Source of the DNA: Puniceicoccales bacterium
GTDB lineage: Bacteria > Verrucomicrobiota > Verrucomicrobiia > Opitutales > UBA953
Length of the DNA stretch: 37,165 bases
Assembly (NCBI GenBank): GCA_031279675.1
Contig: JAITIB010000038.1
Location: 1-37,165 of the forward strand
Direction: 5' to 3'
Below the pieces are notes generated by a model. It saw only the letters and a program-made list of their open reading frames with translations, searched no databases and was not told the origin of the DNA. This document shows, piece after piece, positions 24,266 through 33,245 of this stretch. Every line of letters begins with the position of its first letter. Within the stretch, counting starts at the first letter, position 1. The translations under genes were made by a program, and so were the position numbers.

Positions 24266-26638
24266 ATGGGCATTTCATTCGTCCAGGACATTGCCATTGT
24301 GCTTCTCTCCGCGGGGATCGCGGGGGTGATCTGCCGTTACGCCGGGCTGTCCGTCGTGGTGGGCTACCTGCTGGCGGGCATCGTCATCGGGCCCAACACG
24401 CCTGTGGAGATGATCACGGACGAGGCGCGCATCAACGACCTGGCGCAGGTCGGGCTCGTGTTCGTGATGTTTGCGATCGGGCTGAACCTGGGCCTGACGA
24501 AGCTGGCGCGCATGGGCATGGGCGTGATCGTGGCGACGGGGCTGGGCGCGGTGTTCGTGTTCATGTTCACGCAATTGCTCGGGCAGGCGATGGGCTGGGA
24601 TTACAAGCAGAGCCTGTTCGCGGCGGCGATGCTGATGGTGTCGAGCTCGGCGGTGATCGCGAAGGTGCTCCAGGAGTTGCGCCTCACGCACAACAAGGTG
24701 GCGCAGAAGGCGATGGCGATAACGATTTGCGAGGACCTGGTGGCGGTGGCCATGCTGGCGATCCTGGCCTCCGTGGGCGGGGGGGACGGGGAGGGGTTCG
24801 CGGGTGCCTCGGCGGTGGGCGGCATGGGGAGCGCGTTCACGAAGATCAGCTCGTATGTGATTTTGATCCTCGCGGTGTGCCTGCTGGTGGTGCCGCGGTT
24901 GATGCGCCGGCTCGACATGTCGGGGGACCCGGAGTTGCGCACGGTGGGGATCTCGGGCGTGCTCCTGCTGCTGGCGGTGTGCGCGGCGCAGGCGGGTTTT
25001 TCCACGGCGCTGGGCGCGTTCCTGTTCGGGGCGATCATGGCGGAGCTGCCGCAGCGGGACTTTATCGAGAAGTCCTTCGAGAGCGTACGGAGCATTTTCA
25101 GCAGCCTCTTCTTCGTCTCGATCGGGATGATGGCGAGGCCGGGGGATCTGTTCAAGGCGGAGGTGCTGGCGCTGGTGTGCGTGCTGGTGTGCTTTGCGAT
25201 GTTTGTGCGCCCGCTCGCGTGCGGGTTCGCGCTCATGCTTGTGGGCGTGCCGCCGCATGAGGCGCGGCGCGGGGGGCTGCTGCTCACGCCCTTGGGCGAG
25301 TTCACCTTCATCATCGCGCAGGCGGCGATCGCGGAGAGGATTTTCCCGGGATATTTTTACCCCGTGGCCATCGCGCTCTCGGTGTGCACGGTGCTTTTCA
25401 CGCCGCTCGTGAACCGGTTCGCGGACCCGATCCTTGCCTTTGTCTCGCGGGTGGAGCCGCGGTGGGTTGCGCGCGCCCTGCTCGCCTATCACGCGTGGCT
25501 GGCGCAGATGGGGAGGCGTTTTTCACCGGGGGAAAACACGTGGCGGTTTGTGCGCCCGCGCCTGGCGCAGATTGCGGGCGAGATGCTGCTGGTGACGGGG
25601 CTGCTGGTTTTTTCAGGCCCGTTGTTGGCGAAGATCCAGGGCTGGGTTGACGGGGCGGCGGAGGGGGGCGGGGAGGGCACGGCGTTGTTGTCGTGGCTGG
25701 CGGCGGGGAAGTCGTTGCAGTGGCTCTTCTGGGGCGTTGTCGTCGGTGTGGTGCTGATGTTCCTCCTGTCCGTCGTGCGCAATGTGTGGGCGACCACGCC
25801 GGTTCTGGCCAAGGGGCTCGCCTCGCCCGCGTTGCCGCGCAAGATGATCGCCCAGGGCTTCAACGTGGTGGCGCTCGTGGTGCTCGGGTGCTGGCTTTAC
25901 TCCATTCTGCCGTTCGAGCTGGAGGCCGTTTCGCTGGGTGCGCGCGTGGCCATCCTCGCGGGCACGGCGGCGCTCGTGGCGATTTTCTCACGGCGCTTGA
26001 TTTACTGGCACAGTGCCTGGCGCGTCTCGATGGAGGCGGTCTTGTCGGGTGGCGCGCCGGTGGCGCCGGACAATGCGCACGCGGTGGCGCGGCAGCATCT
26101 GGACTTGGGTCTGGAGGCCTGGGCCATCCATTTGCAGGACTGCGTTCTTCCGGACAACGCCGCCTGCGCGGGCAAGCCGCTTTCGGAGCTTGCCATCCCG
26201 ACGCGGTTCGGGGGCTCCATCATTGAGATTGAGCGCAACGGGCACAGCGTCCTCACGCCCAAGCCGGACATGCAGCTTTATCCGGGCGACAAGGTGCTGT
26301 TGCTGGGGAAGGACTCCGAGCTTGCCGCCACGCGCAAGTTCCTTGAATCGAGGGCTCCCCAAGCGCCGTCCGACGAGACTTTTAACAGCGTCGTCCTGGA
26401 GTCGTGCCATGTGCGCAAGAGCCCGCACTCGGGCAGGCGTCTCGCGGAGTTGGGGATCACGCAGGCGACCGGCGTGCGCCTCGTTGGCATCCAGCGCGGC
26501 GCGGTGCGCATCACCAATCCGACGGGCTCGGACACGATCGAGGAGGGCGACCACCTGTTGCTGGTGGGGACGTTGGAACAGTCGCGGCGTTTCGCGCGAT
26601 GGCTGGACGGTGGCGCCCGGGAGCCTGCCGGGAACTGA
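24266..26638 (+). CDS. CPA2 cation:proton antiporter with two RCK-C domains
   Basis: 790 residues from ATG 24266 (a TTG two codons earlier is possible). Residues 1 to about 385 are the Na+/H+ exchanger-type membrane domain with GYLLAGIVIGPNTPVEMITD near 32-52 and AAMLMVSSSAVIAKVLQEL near 120-140. GAFLFGAIMAELPQRD near 247-262 and LLLTPLGEFTFIIAQAAIAE near 338-357 complete it. Extra membrane segments follow at about 435-460, 485-505 and 530-580. The soluble end holds two TrkA-C (RCK-C) domains, at about 612-695 (SIIEIERNGHSVLTPKPD, LYPGDKVLLLGKD) and 703-783 (GVRLVGIQRGAVRITNPTG, EEGDHLLLVGTLEQ). The NAD-binding TrkA-N domain common in KefB/KefC is absent. Likely K+ or Na+ efflux in pH and osmotic control; which ion is not known. 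Confidence 0.9.
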   Translation: MGISFVQDIAIVLLSAGIAGVICRYAGLSVVVGYLLAGIVIGPNTPVEMITDEARINDLAQVGLVFVMFAIGLNLGLTKLARMGMGVIVATGLGAVFVFMFTQLLGQAMGWDYKQSLFAAAMLMVSSSAVIAKVLQELRLTHNKVAQKAMAITICEDLVAVAMLAILASVGGGDGEGFAGASAVGGMGSAFTKISSYVILILAVCLLVVPRLMRRLDMSGDPELRTVGISGVLLLLAVCAAQAGFSTALGAFLFGAIMAELPQRDFIEKSFESVRSIFSSLFFVSIGMMARPGDLFKAEVLALVCVLVCFAMFVRPLACGFALMLVGVPPHEARRGGLLLTPLGEFTFIIAQAAIAERIFPGYFYPVAIALSVCTVLFTPLVNRFADPILAFVSRVEPRWVARALLAYHAWLAQMGRRFSPGENTWRFVRPRLAQIAGEMLLVTGLLVFSGPLLAKIQGWVDGAAEGGGEGTALLSWLAAGKSLQWLFWGVVVGVVLMFLLSVVRNVWATTPVLAKGLASPALPRKMIAQGFNVVALVVLGCWLYSILPFELEAVSLGARVAILAGTAALVAIFSRRLIYWHSAWRVSMEAVLSGGAPVAPDNAHAVARQHLDLGLEAWAIHLQDCVLPDNAACAGKPLSELAIPTRFGGSIIEIERNGHSVLTPKPDMQLYPGDKVLLLGKDSELAATRKFLESRAPQAPSDETFNSVVLESCHVRKSPHSGRRLAELGITQATGVRLVGIQRGAVRITNPTGSDTIEEGDHLLLVGTLEQSRRFARWLDGGAREPAGN

Positions 26639-26648
26639 GCGCGTTACC

Positions 26649-28043
26649 TTACGCCTGTTGCAAGGCCGCCGTGATTGCGGCGCGAACGGCATCCGCGTCC
26701 GCCGGCAGCACCTTTTTCGCGATGCGTCGCAGCCTCAATTCGTCCAGTGCGGCGTGCGTGGGCTTTTCCCCGGTGATCTCGGCGATGATTTCCGGGAACT
26801 TTGCCGGGTGCGCCGTCGCGAGCACGACGGTGCGCATGTCCGGGCGCACGGCTGCGAACGCGCACGCGGTGTGCGGGTCGATCAGGCAGCCGGCGCGTTC
26901 GTAAGCGCCCTGGATCTGGAGGCGCAGCGCGGCATCGTCGCATGTCGTGGCGCGCAGCCCGGCCCCTGCCGTCCCGTCGCCGGGGGCGAGCGTGAGCGCG
27001 CCGTCGCGGCCCAGTGTTTCGAGCGCGGCGCGCAGGCGCGCGCCGTCGCCGTCAAAGTGCCACCATAGCCAGCGTTCAAAATTGGAGGCCTGCTGGATGT
27101 CCATCGAGGGCGCGAGGCTGGGTGTGACCGGGCCGGGGCGGTAAACGCCTTTTTGGAAAAAATCGGCGACGACGGCATTGACGTTCGTGGCGGCGCAGAA
27201 GCGCAGCCCGGGCACGCCCATCCGTCCGAGCATCCAGCCGGCGAGCACGTTGCCAAAGTTGCCGGTCGGGACGATGAATTCGAGCGGGTTTGCCTCGCTG
27301 GCGTTGAGCCTCAGCGCGGCGTCCAAGTAATAAACGCACTGCGCGAGGATGCGGGCGATGTTGATGGAGTTGACGGGCGTGAGGGCGTGCGCGGTGGCGA
27401 ACGGGGTGTCGGCGAGGATGGTTTTGACGATGGCCTGCGCGTCGTCGAAGCTGCCTCGCACGGCGAGGGCGTGGACGTGGGGCGAGCCTGTGCACGCGAT
27501 CTGGCGTTCCTGCAGCGCGCTGACGCGGCCCTCGGGGTAGAGGATGAAGCTGTGGATGCCCTTGTCCGCGGGCACTCCGTGGATGGCGGCGGAGCCGGTG
27601 TCGCCGGAGGTGGCGCAGAGAATGTTCAGGGGGCGGGCGGTGGCGTGGAGGTTGCGCGCGTAAAGCTGGCCGAGGAGCTGAAGCGGGAAGTCCTTGAATG
27701 CGAGTGTGGGGCCGTGAAAGAGCTCAAGGAGGTAAAGGGGGGCGCCGCCGCTGTCCTCCCCGTCCTCGCGGCCCAGTTCGGTGAGCGGTGCGACGGGCGA
27801 GGGAAAGCCGTCATAGGCGCGCTCGACGCAGTCGCGCAGCTCGCAGTCGGGGATGTCGGTGGCGAAGTGTGCAAGGAAGGCGTGCGCGAGGGTGGAGTAT
27901 CCGAGCCCGCGCCAGTCTTCGAGTTTCCCGGACAGGTCGGGCAGTGTTTCCGGGACAAACAGCCCGCCGTCGGACGCGATGCCCTTCATGACGGCTTCGT
28001 TGAATGTGGCGGTATCCCCGCCGCGTGTGCTGATGTATTTCAT
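26649..28043 (-). CDS. thrC: Threonine synthase
   Basis: 464 residues, PLP-dependent enzyme that converts O-phospho-L-homoserine to threonine in the cytosol. The start gives MKYISTRGGD, as in the longer E. coli/yeast class of threonine synthases, followed by FNEAVMKGIASDGGLFVPE (14-32). FHGPTLAFKDF at 109-119 holds the PLP lysine Lys117. Further motifs are LCATSGDTGSAAIHG near 142-156, SFILYPEGRVSALQERQI near 165-182 and VPTGNFGNVLAGWMLGRMG near 258-276. Length and order are normal. It lies 10 bases from the convergent antiporter stop and 47 bases downstream of glgA on the same strand, so it may be read from the hpnH-glgA transcript. Confidence 0.96.
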   Translation of the reverse strand: MKYISTRGGDTATFNEAVMKGIASDGGLFVPETLPDLSGKLEDWRGLGYSTLAHAFLAHFATDIPDCELRDCVERAYDGFPSPVAPLTELGREDGEDSGGAPLYLLELFHGPTLAFKDFPLQLLGQLYARNLHATARPLNILCATSGDTGSAAIHGVPADKGIHSFILYPEGRVSALQERQIACTGSPHVHALAVRGSFDDAQAIVKTILADTPFATAHALTPVNSINIARILAQCVYYLDAALRLNASEANPLEFIVPTGNFGNVLAGWMLGRMGVPGLRFCAATNVNAVVADFFQKGVYRPGPVTPSLAPSMDIQQASNFERWLWWHFDGDGARLRAALETLGRDGALTLAPGDGTAGAGLRATTCDDAALRLQIQGAYERAGCLIDPHTACAFAAVRPDMRTVVLATAHPAKFPEIIAEITGEKPTHAALDELRLRRIAKKVLPADADAVRAAITAALQQA

Positions 28044-28090
28044 GTTAATAATCGGGTGTTAATTTTGGGAAGGAAATGAATGTCGTCCGT

Positions 28091-29602
28091 TTATTGGACC
28101 AGTCCTCCGTCCGCCGCAACACTTCCCTTGCGGGCGGCGATGGCGTCGCGGTAAACGCCCTCGTAACGGGCCGCGGAGCGCGTCCAGGAGAAGTCCCGCG
28201 CCATTGCGTTGCGGCGCAGGCGGGCAAAGTCGGCGGCGTTGTCGTAATAGAGCTGGAGGGCGCGGATGATGGCGTTGCGCAGCGCGCCCGCGGTGGCGTC
28301 GTAAAAGAGAACGCCCGTGCCGGTGGCGCCGGCGGACGCGTCGGCGTTTGTGCGCGGCGGCATCCAGTCCTGGACGGTGTCGGCGAGCCCGCCGGTGGCG
28401 TGCGCGACGGGGAGTGCGCCGTAGCGCATGGAATACATCTGGTTGAGCCCGCACGGCTCGAAGCGGCTTGGCATGAGGAAGAAGTCGGACGCCGCCTCGA
28501 TTTGGTGCGCGAGCGCGTTGTCGAACCCGATCCGGACGGCGCACTTGTCCGGGTGGCTCCGTGCCAGCCACAGGTATTGTTCCTCAAGCCATTGCTCCCC
28601 TTTGCCGAGCAGGACGATCTGCATGTGCGCGCGCGCGAGCAGGTCGGGGAGGATCGTGGCGAGCAGGTCGAGCCCCTTCTGGTCGTAGAGGCGGGCGACG
28701 ACGCCGAAGAGCGGCACGGCGGGATTCTCCCGGAGGGCGAGCCGGCGTTGGAGCGCGGCCTTGCACACCGCTTTTCCGGAGAGGTCCGCGGCGGAAAAGC
28801 GGGCTGGCAGGTGCGCATCCGTTTCCGGGTTCCAGCTGGTGGTGTCCATGCCGTTGAGGATGCCGGAGAGGTCGGTGCTCCGGTGGCGCAGCACGGGGTC
28901 GAGGCCGAATCCGTGGGCGGGTGTCTGGATTTCGCGCGCGTAGGTGGGGCTGACGGTGGTCAGCTTGGTCGCGTGGTAGATCGCGCCCTTCATCAGATTG
29001 ATGCCGCCGAGGCATTCGAGATTGTCGGCGGTGTCCAGCCAGCCGGGCAGGTGCAGGTAGCGCAGGATGTCCTTCGGGGCGAGTCCCTGGTGTTGCAAAT
29101 TATGGATGGTGAAAAGCGTCGCGGCCCGCCCAATCGGCGTGGCGCGGCGCGTGGTGTTGAGGACGACGGGCGCGAGGGCGGCGGGCCAGTCGTGCGCGTG
29201 CACGATCCCGGGGATCCATCCTGTTTGCAGGCAGAAATCGAGCGCGGCGACCGTCAGGAATGCAAATCGGTAGGCGTCCGCCGGGAAGGTCGTGTAGATG
29301 GAGGGCGAGCCAAAGTGCGCGTTGTATTCAACGAGGTGGACGCGCGCCGCGGTGCCCTCGAACGGAGCCGTCCACACGCGGCAAAACAGGGTTTCGCGCG
29401 GCGAGAGGTGCACGGCCACGGGATGCGGATGCGGCGTCCAGCCGTTTTCCGTGGCGAGCGGGGCGGTGCCGTAGCGTGGCAGCACGATGCGCACGTCATG
29501 CCCGGCGCCCGCGAGTGTTTTGCCCAGCGAGGCGACCGCGTCCCCGAGTCCGCCTGTCTTGGCGAACGGTGCGAGTTCGGAGCTGAGCATGAGGATTTTC
29601 AT
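28091..29602 (-). CDS. glgA: Glycogen synthase (ADP-glucose type)
   Basis: 503 residues, GT5 enzyme that extends alpha-1,4-glucan from ADP-glucose. The start at 29600-29602 yields MKILMLSSELAPFAKTGGLG, where KTGGLGD (15-21) binds the ADP-glucose phosphate. HAHDWPAAL near 135-143 and LFTIHNLQHQG near 163-173 belong to the GT5 domain. The C-terminal GT-B domain has ILNGMDTTSWNPETD and VARLYDQKGLDLL, and the nucleotide-binding motif SRFEPCGLNQMYSMRYGALP near 374-393. The start overlaps the stop of the upstream hpnH by 4 bases, so translation is probably coupled. That pairing is odd, because the two enzymes serve different pathways. Confidence 0.95.
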   Translation of the reverse strand: MKILMLSSELAPFAKTGGLGDAVASLGKTLAGAGHDVRIVLPRYGTAPLATENGWTPHPHPVAVHLSPRETLFCRVWTAPFEGTAARVHLVEYNAHFGSPSIYTTFPADAYRFAFLTVAALDFCLQTGWIPGIVHAHDWPAALAPVVLNTTRRATPIGRAATLFTIHNLQHQGLAPKDILRYLHLPGWLDTADNLECLGGINLMKGAIYHATKLTTVSPTYAREIQTPAHGFGLDPVLRHRSTDLSGILNGMDTTSWNPETDAHLPARFSAADLSGKAVCKAALQRRLALRENPAVPLFGVVARLYDQKGLDLLATILPDLLARAHMQIVLLGKGEQWLEEQYLWLARSHPDKCAVRIGFDNALAHQIEAASDFFLMPSRFEPCGLNQMYSMRYGALPVAHATGGLADTVQDWMPPRTNADASAGATGTGVLFYDATAGALRNAIIRALQLYYDNAADFARLRRNAMARDFSWTRSAARYEGVYRDAIAARKGSVAADGGLVQ

Positions 29603-30717
29603 CGGGGTGCGTGCGCGTTGCAAGGCGGACTCCCGCTTGCGTCCGCGCCTGCGGTGGCGTCCGCGGGAAGGGGGGGCATGGGCGAATCCGGGTCCTCGCC
29701 GTTGTCGTCAAAGTTGTGTTTTTCGGCGTGGAGGTGGCGCAGCAGCCCTCGCGGCGAGAATGTGTCGCGCACCGATGTTGCCTCGTAACCGCAGTGCACC
29801 ATGCAGTTGCGGCAGCGCGATTCCCCGCTGCGTTGTCCGTAGCGGTCCCAGGGCGTCTCGTCCATGAGTTCGCGGAACGTGCGCACGTAGCCGTCGGAGA
29901 GCAGGTAGCAGGGTTTTTGCCAGCCGAAGACGTTGTAGGTTGGCGTCCCCCACGGGGTGCAGTCGTAGTCGCGTTTCCCGAGGAGGAATGCGACGAAGTT
30001 GGGCGACAGGTTCAGTTTCCAGTGTTTTTTTCCGCGCGAGAATATTTTTTTAAACAGCAGGGTCGTGCGTTCGCGGCTGAGGAAAATCTCCTGCGAGGGC
30101 GCCTTCGGGTAGGCGTAGCCCGGCGAGACCATCATGTCGTCCACGCCCAGGCGCATCATCTCGTCAAAGAACAGCCGCACGCGGCGGGGGTCGGCGGAGT
30201 TGAACAGTGTCGTGTTCGTCGTCACGCGGAAGCCCAGTTTGACGGCCTTGGCGATGGCCTCGCTTGCGATCTTGAACGTCCCTTTGCGCGCCACCGCGTG
30301 GTCGTGCTCCGCCTCAAGCCCGTCCATGTGGACGGAGAATGTCAGCTGTTTGTGCGGTTTGAACGCGTCAATCTTGCGCCCGAGCAACAATGCGTTGGTG
30401 CACAGGTAAAGGTAGCGGCCCTGGGCGATCAGCCCATCCACGATCGCGTTGATTTCCGGGTGCAGCAACGGTTCCCCGCCCGCAATGGAGACCATGGGCG
30501 CGCCGCACTCCCGCGCCGCCGCGAGGGCCTGCGCGGGCGACACGCATTTTTTCAGGAGATGGTCGGGATACTGGATCTTGCCGCATCCCTCGCACGTCAG
30601 GTTGCACCGGAATAGTGGTTCCAGCATGAGCACGAGCGGGTAGCGGTTTTGCCCGCGGAGCTTTTTCCCCATAACGTAGGACGCCACCTTGAACATTTGC
30701 GAAACTGGGACTCCCAT
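29599..30717 (-). CDS. hpnH: Adenosyl-hopene transferase HpnH (radical SAM)
   Basis: 372 residues from ATG 30715-30717 (MGVPVSQMFKVASYVMGKKL); the frame runs further upstream but without family sequence. The radical SAM cluster motif is C38-x3-C42-x2-C45 in LFRCNLTCEGCGKIQYPD. GGEPLLHPEI near 95-104 is the SAM-binding GGE loop. Later, PCYLLSDGYVRTFRELM near 285-301 and CRNCMVHCGYEATSV near 318-332 are typical of HpnH. The enzyme adds the 5'-deoxyadenosyl group to diploptene, the first step to extended hopanoids. No squalene-hopene cyclase or other hpn gene is in the window, so the pathway must be completed elsewhere. The last about 35 residues are a Pro/Ala/Ser-rich tail. The stop overlaps glgA (ATGA). 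Confidence 0.92.
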   Translation of the reverse strand: MGVPVSQMFKVASYVMGKKLRGQNRYPLVLMLEPLFRCNLTCEGCGKIQYPDHLLKKCVSPAQALAAARECGAPMVSIAGGEPLLHPEINAIVDGLIAQGRYLYLCTNALLLGRKIDAFKPHKQLTFSVHMDGLEAEHDHAVARKGTFKIASEAIAKAVKLGFRVTTNTTLFNSADPRRVRLFFDEMMRLGVDDMMVSPGYAYPKAPSQEIFLSRERTTLLFKKIFSRGKKHWKLNLSPNFVAFLLGKRDYDCTPWGTPTYNVFGWQKPCYLLSDGYVRTFRELMDETPWDRYGQRSGESRCRNCMVHCGYEATSVRDTFSPRGLLRHLHAEKHNFDDNGEDPDSPMPPLPADATAGADASGSPPCNAHAPR

Positions 30718-30896
30718 AAAAAGTGGGGGCAGGGTTCGCGAAAGCCCCCCCCCTGTCAAGCCATGCCTGCCCGCCGCCGGGGCCTGTCTTTCCCTCCATG
30801 CTTCCCGCCGTTTTTTTATCCTGTTCAAACTCCCCCCCGTCCCCATCCTCCCCCTTTCCCTTATTAACAAAACAACGACCCGAGCACTGCCACGCC

Positions 30897-31877
30897 ATGA
30901 AATCTGACGCCACCTGCCCCGTCCGCCACTTCCTCAAGGAAACCGACTTCACGCCTGTCGAGATCCAGTCTGTCTTTGCCACCGCCAGCGAAATGAAGGC
31001 CCGCCGTGGCGCCCCGTCCCCTGCGCGCCTCCCCCTCGCCCGCCAATCCTGGGGGCTGCTCTTTTTCAAAAAAAGCACCCGCACCCGTGTCTCCTTCCAA
31101 GTCGGCGTGCATGAGCTTGGCGGGCAGCCCGTGATGCTCAACGCCGATGAGCTCCAGCTTTCCCGTGGCGAGACCACCGCCGACACCGCCCGCGTCCTCT
31201 CGCGCTACCTCCACGGTCTTGTCATCCGTTGCTACGAGCACGGGCTCCTTGAGGAGGTCGCGCAACTGGGCACCGTCCCCGTGGTCAACGCCCTGAGCGA
31301 TTATCTCCATCCCTGCCAGATTTACACCGATTTCTTCACCCTTGCCGAACGCTGGAGCAACGCGACACCAGCGCGCCACCTTGAGTCGCTCAAGGGGCGC
31401 AAAATCGCCTTCCTTGGCGACACCGCCTGCAACATGGCCAATTCCCTCATCCTTGGCGGCGCCCTGCTTGGCGTCCAGGTCGCCCTCGCCGGTCCTTCCG
31501 GCTATGAGCCCGCTGCCGGGATTCGCGCCCAGCTCCAGCGCGACGGGCTCGCGCCCACCTGGCATTTCACGCAAGACCCTGTCGAGGCAGTCCGTGGCGC
31601 CGACATGGTCTGCACCGATGTCTGGGTGAGCATGGGCATGGAGTCCGAAAAGGCCGCCCGCCTGAGCCAAATGCAACCCTATCAGGTGAATGCCCCGCTC
31701 ATGCGCGCCGCCAGGCCCGGCGCCTATTTCATGCACTGCCTGCCCGCGCACGCGGGGGAGGAAGTTGCCGAGGAGGTCCTTGAAAGTCCCGCAAGCATTG
31801 TCTTTGATCAGGCCGAAAACCGCCTTCATGTCCAAAAGGCCATCCTTGCCCACCTCGCCCGTCCGCCCGCGGTTTGA
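30897..31877 (+). CDS. argF: Ornithine carbamoyltransferase
   Basis: 326 residues, cytosolic arginine-biosynthesis enzyme forming citrulline from ornithine and carbamoyl phosphate. Motifs: KSTRTRVSF at 59-67 (carbamoyl-phosphate site), LSDYLHPCQIYTDFFTLAE near 134-152 (HPCQ), TDVWVSMGMESE near 240-251 (ornithine loop, Asp and SMG) and MHCLPAHAGEEV near 280-291 (catalytic Cys). The usual HCLPAHRG has Ala instead of Arg here. ATG 30897 was chosen because the conserved DFTP/LAxxK-like start follows; earlier starts lie in Pro/Ser-rich junk. No other arg gene is adjacent. The start is divergent from hpnH, with about 180 bases between them that hold both promoters but show no ARG box I can confirm. 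Confidence 0.95.
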   Translation: MKSDATCPVRHFLKETDFTPVEIQSVFATASEMKARRGAPSPARLPLARQSWGLLFFKKSTRTRVSFQVGVHELGGQPVMLNADELQLSRGETTADTARVLSRYLHGLVIRCYEHGLLEEVAQLGTVPVVNALSDYLHPCQIYTDFFTLAERWSNATPARHLESLKGRKIAFLGDTACNMANSLILGGALLGVQVALAGPSGYEPAAGIRAQLQRDGLAPTWHFTQDPVEAVRGADMVCTDVWVSMGMESEKAARLSQMQPYQVNAPLMRAARPGAYFMHCLPAHAGEEVAEEVLESPASIVFDQAENRLHVQKAILAHLARPPAV

Positions 31878-31880
31878 CGA

Positions 31881-31907
31881 CGAGGGCAAGATTTGGTCTT
31901 GCCTTCG
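31881..31907 (+). terminator. Stem-loop after argF, possible terminator
   Basis: An 11-bp stem (31881-31891 with 31897-31907, one G-U pair) and a 5-nt loop TTTGG start 3 bases after the argF stop. No U-run follows, so it may equally be an mRNA 3'-end stabiliser. Confidence 0.4.
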
Positions 31908-31983
31908 CTCCGCCGCATGGTTCAAGTGTCGTCCCGATATTATTAGGCAAGGAATTACGACAATAAAGAAGGGAATTACGACA

Positions 31984-33177
31984 ATGAAAATCCATGGATT
32001 CAGCCATGCCCTCCCCAGGGCATTTTTCCAAAGTGCGGGGAACCCCTCCCGCGTTAAACATCGTGTCAACGGTATCTCCCCGGCGCGCCATCAGGAAGGA
32101 GGCACTGCGGCAATGCTTGTCACAACCACCGTGGCTTTGCTCGGCGCCTTCGCTCCCCACGCCACTGCGGGTGGGCCGGGCAGTGGCCCGCTGGATGTTG
32201 CCGCGGGCACGACGACGGCAATCAACACGACCCAGGTGTATAATTCCATCGCAATCCACGATGGAAGTGCGCTGACGGTTGGCTCGGGTGGCAACGTTGA
32301 TGTTGCTGGCGGTATTTCATCCTCGGGGGAGCTCCAAGTCCTCGGGGGTGGATACTTGGAATCGGGGCCCGTTTACAACGGACACGCTTACGTGGGCACC
32401 CAACCCGCCTCCATCCTCATTTCCGGTGCCGGGAGCAAAATGGTGGTAAATTATTGGAGTCACGGCACTAATCCGGCCTCGCCCGGCACGGTACCCTATG
32501 ACGATGGAAGCATGTATGGCGGTCGTGATCTGCCCGGCACCATCACGATCTCCGACGGCGGGAAACTTGAGATACTGGGAGCGGGATGGGGAGCTGACTT
32601 CAGCAATTATGGTCCCCGTGTGCCCGGACTTTATCTTGGCGGTTCCCCGTGGGCGGCGATGTCGGTGGGGACGGCGGGCGAACTCAACGGGGACGGTGGT
32701 TTCATCCACAGCAACGTCTTCGTTTATGATCTCGGCATTGTTTCTCCCGGAGATCCCGGCGCGGCCAATTCCACGGGCACGATCAACATCACCGGGGGCG
32801 GTAACCTCACGTTCAATGGCGGCCAGTTCAACGTGGACGTGAAGAATCCAGGCGAGGGCGACCGGCTCAATTTTACCGAAGGGGGCAACCTGACATTTGC
32901 AAATCCCATCGTGCTCAAGCTCTGGCTCGCGCAGGAAGTCATCGACGCGGGCGTGTTTGACGTGAACGTGGTCATGGGCGCGGACAGCATCGTCGGGTTT
33001 GACCAAAGCCATGTCAGCGTGGCGGGTTTGGATTCAGGCTGGACCGTGGACTTCCTCGTGACAAACGGCACAGGCACGCTTCGGGGCACCTTCGTTCCCG
33101 AACCCTCCACCTATGCCCTCTGGGGTGGCGTCGCCAGTCTTCTTGGCGCGTTGTGCCTGCGCCGCCGCAAGCGTTAG
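31984..33177 (+). CDS. PEP-CTERM surface protein
   Basis: 397 residues if ATG 31984 is used. A 43-residue polar and basic lead (KIHGFSHALPRAFFQ and on) precedes a hydrophobic signal segment MLVTTTVALLGAFAPHATA, so the export signal is unusually long. ATG 32113 is a real alternative: it starts right at the hydrophobic part and has AGGAAGGAGG about 11 bases upstream, but it would leave no basic n-region. The mature part is Gly/Asn-rich and beta-repetitive (HDGSALTVGSGGNVDVAGG, GTINITGGGNLTFNGGQFNV), like autotransporter-associated beta-strand repeats. The end PEPSTYALWGG, hydrophobic stretch and RRRKR is a PEP-CTERM tail nearly identical to the one at the left end of the window. A secreted or surface-attached role is likely. 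Confidence 0.85.
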   Translation: MKIHGFSHALPRAFFQSAGNPSRVKHRVNGISPARHQEGGTAAMLVTTTVALLGAFAPHATAGGPGSGPLDVAAGTTTAINTTQVYNSIAIHDGSALTVGSGGNVDVAGGISSSGELQVLGGGYLESGPVYNGHAYVGTQPASILISGAGSKMVVNYWSHGTNPASPGTVPYDDGSMYGGRDLPGTITISDGGKLEILGAGWGADFSNYGPRVPGLYLGGSPWAAMSVGTAGELNGDGGFIHSNVFVYDLGIVSPGDPGAANSTGTINITGGGNLTFNGGQFNVDVKNPGEGDRLNFTEGGNLTFANPIVLKLWLAQEVIDAGVFDVNVVMGADSIVGFDQSHVSVAGLDSGWTVDFLVTNGTGTLRGTFVPEPSTYALWGGVASLLGALCLRRRKR

Positions 33178-33202
33178 CCCGCCGCACACAGGTTCTTATT
33201 GA

Positions 33203-33237
33203 AACAGGCCGGGGCATCCGCCCTGGCCTTGTTTTTT
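33203..33237 (+). terminator. Rho-independent terminator of the PEP-CTERM gene
   Basis: A 10-bp stem (33206-33215 with 33220-33229, one G-U pair), a 4-nt loop and a run of six T residues at 33232-33237. It lies between the PEP-CTERM stop and the stop of the convergent hydrolase gene (33246). Confidence 0.82.
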
Positions 33238-33245
33238 GCAAACGC

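Noticed and set aside
27153..28079. 308-residue + strand frame opposite thrC
   Set aside because: Shadow of thrC, low complexity, no motif.
28076..29788. 570-residue + strand frame opposite glgA
   Set aside because: Shadow of glgA; no domain and no likely start signal.
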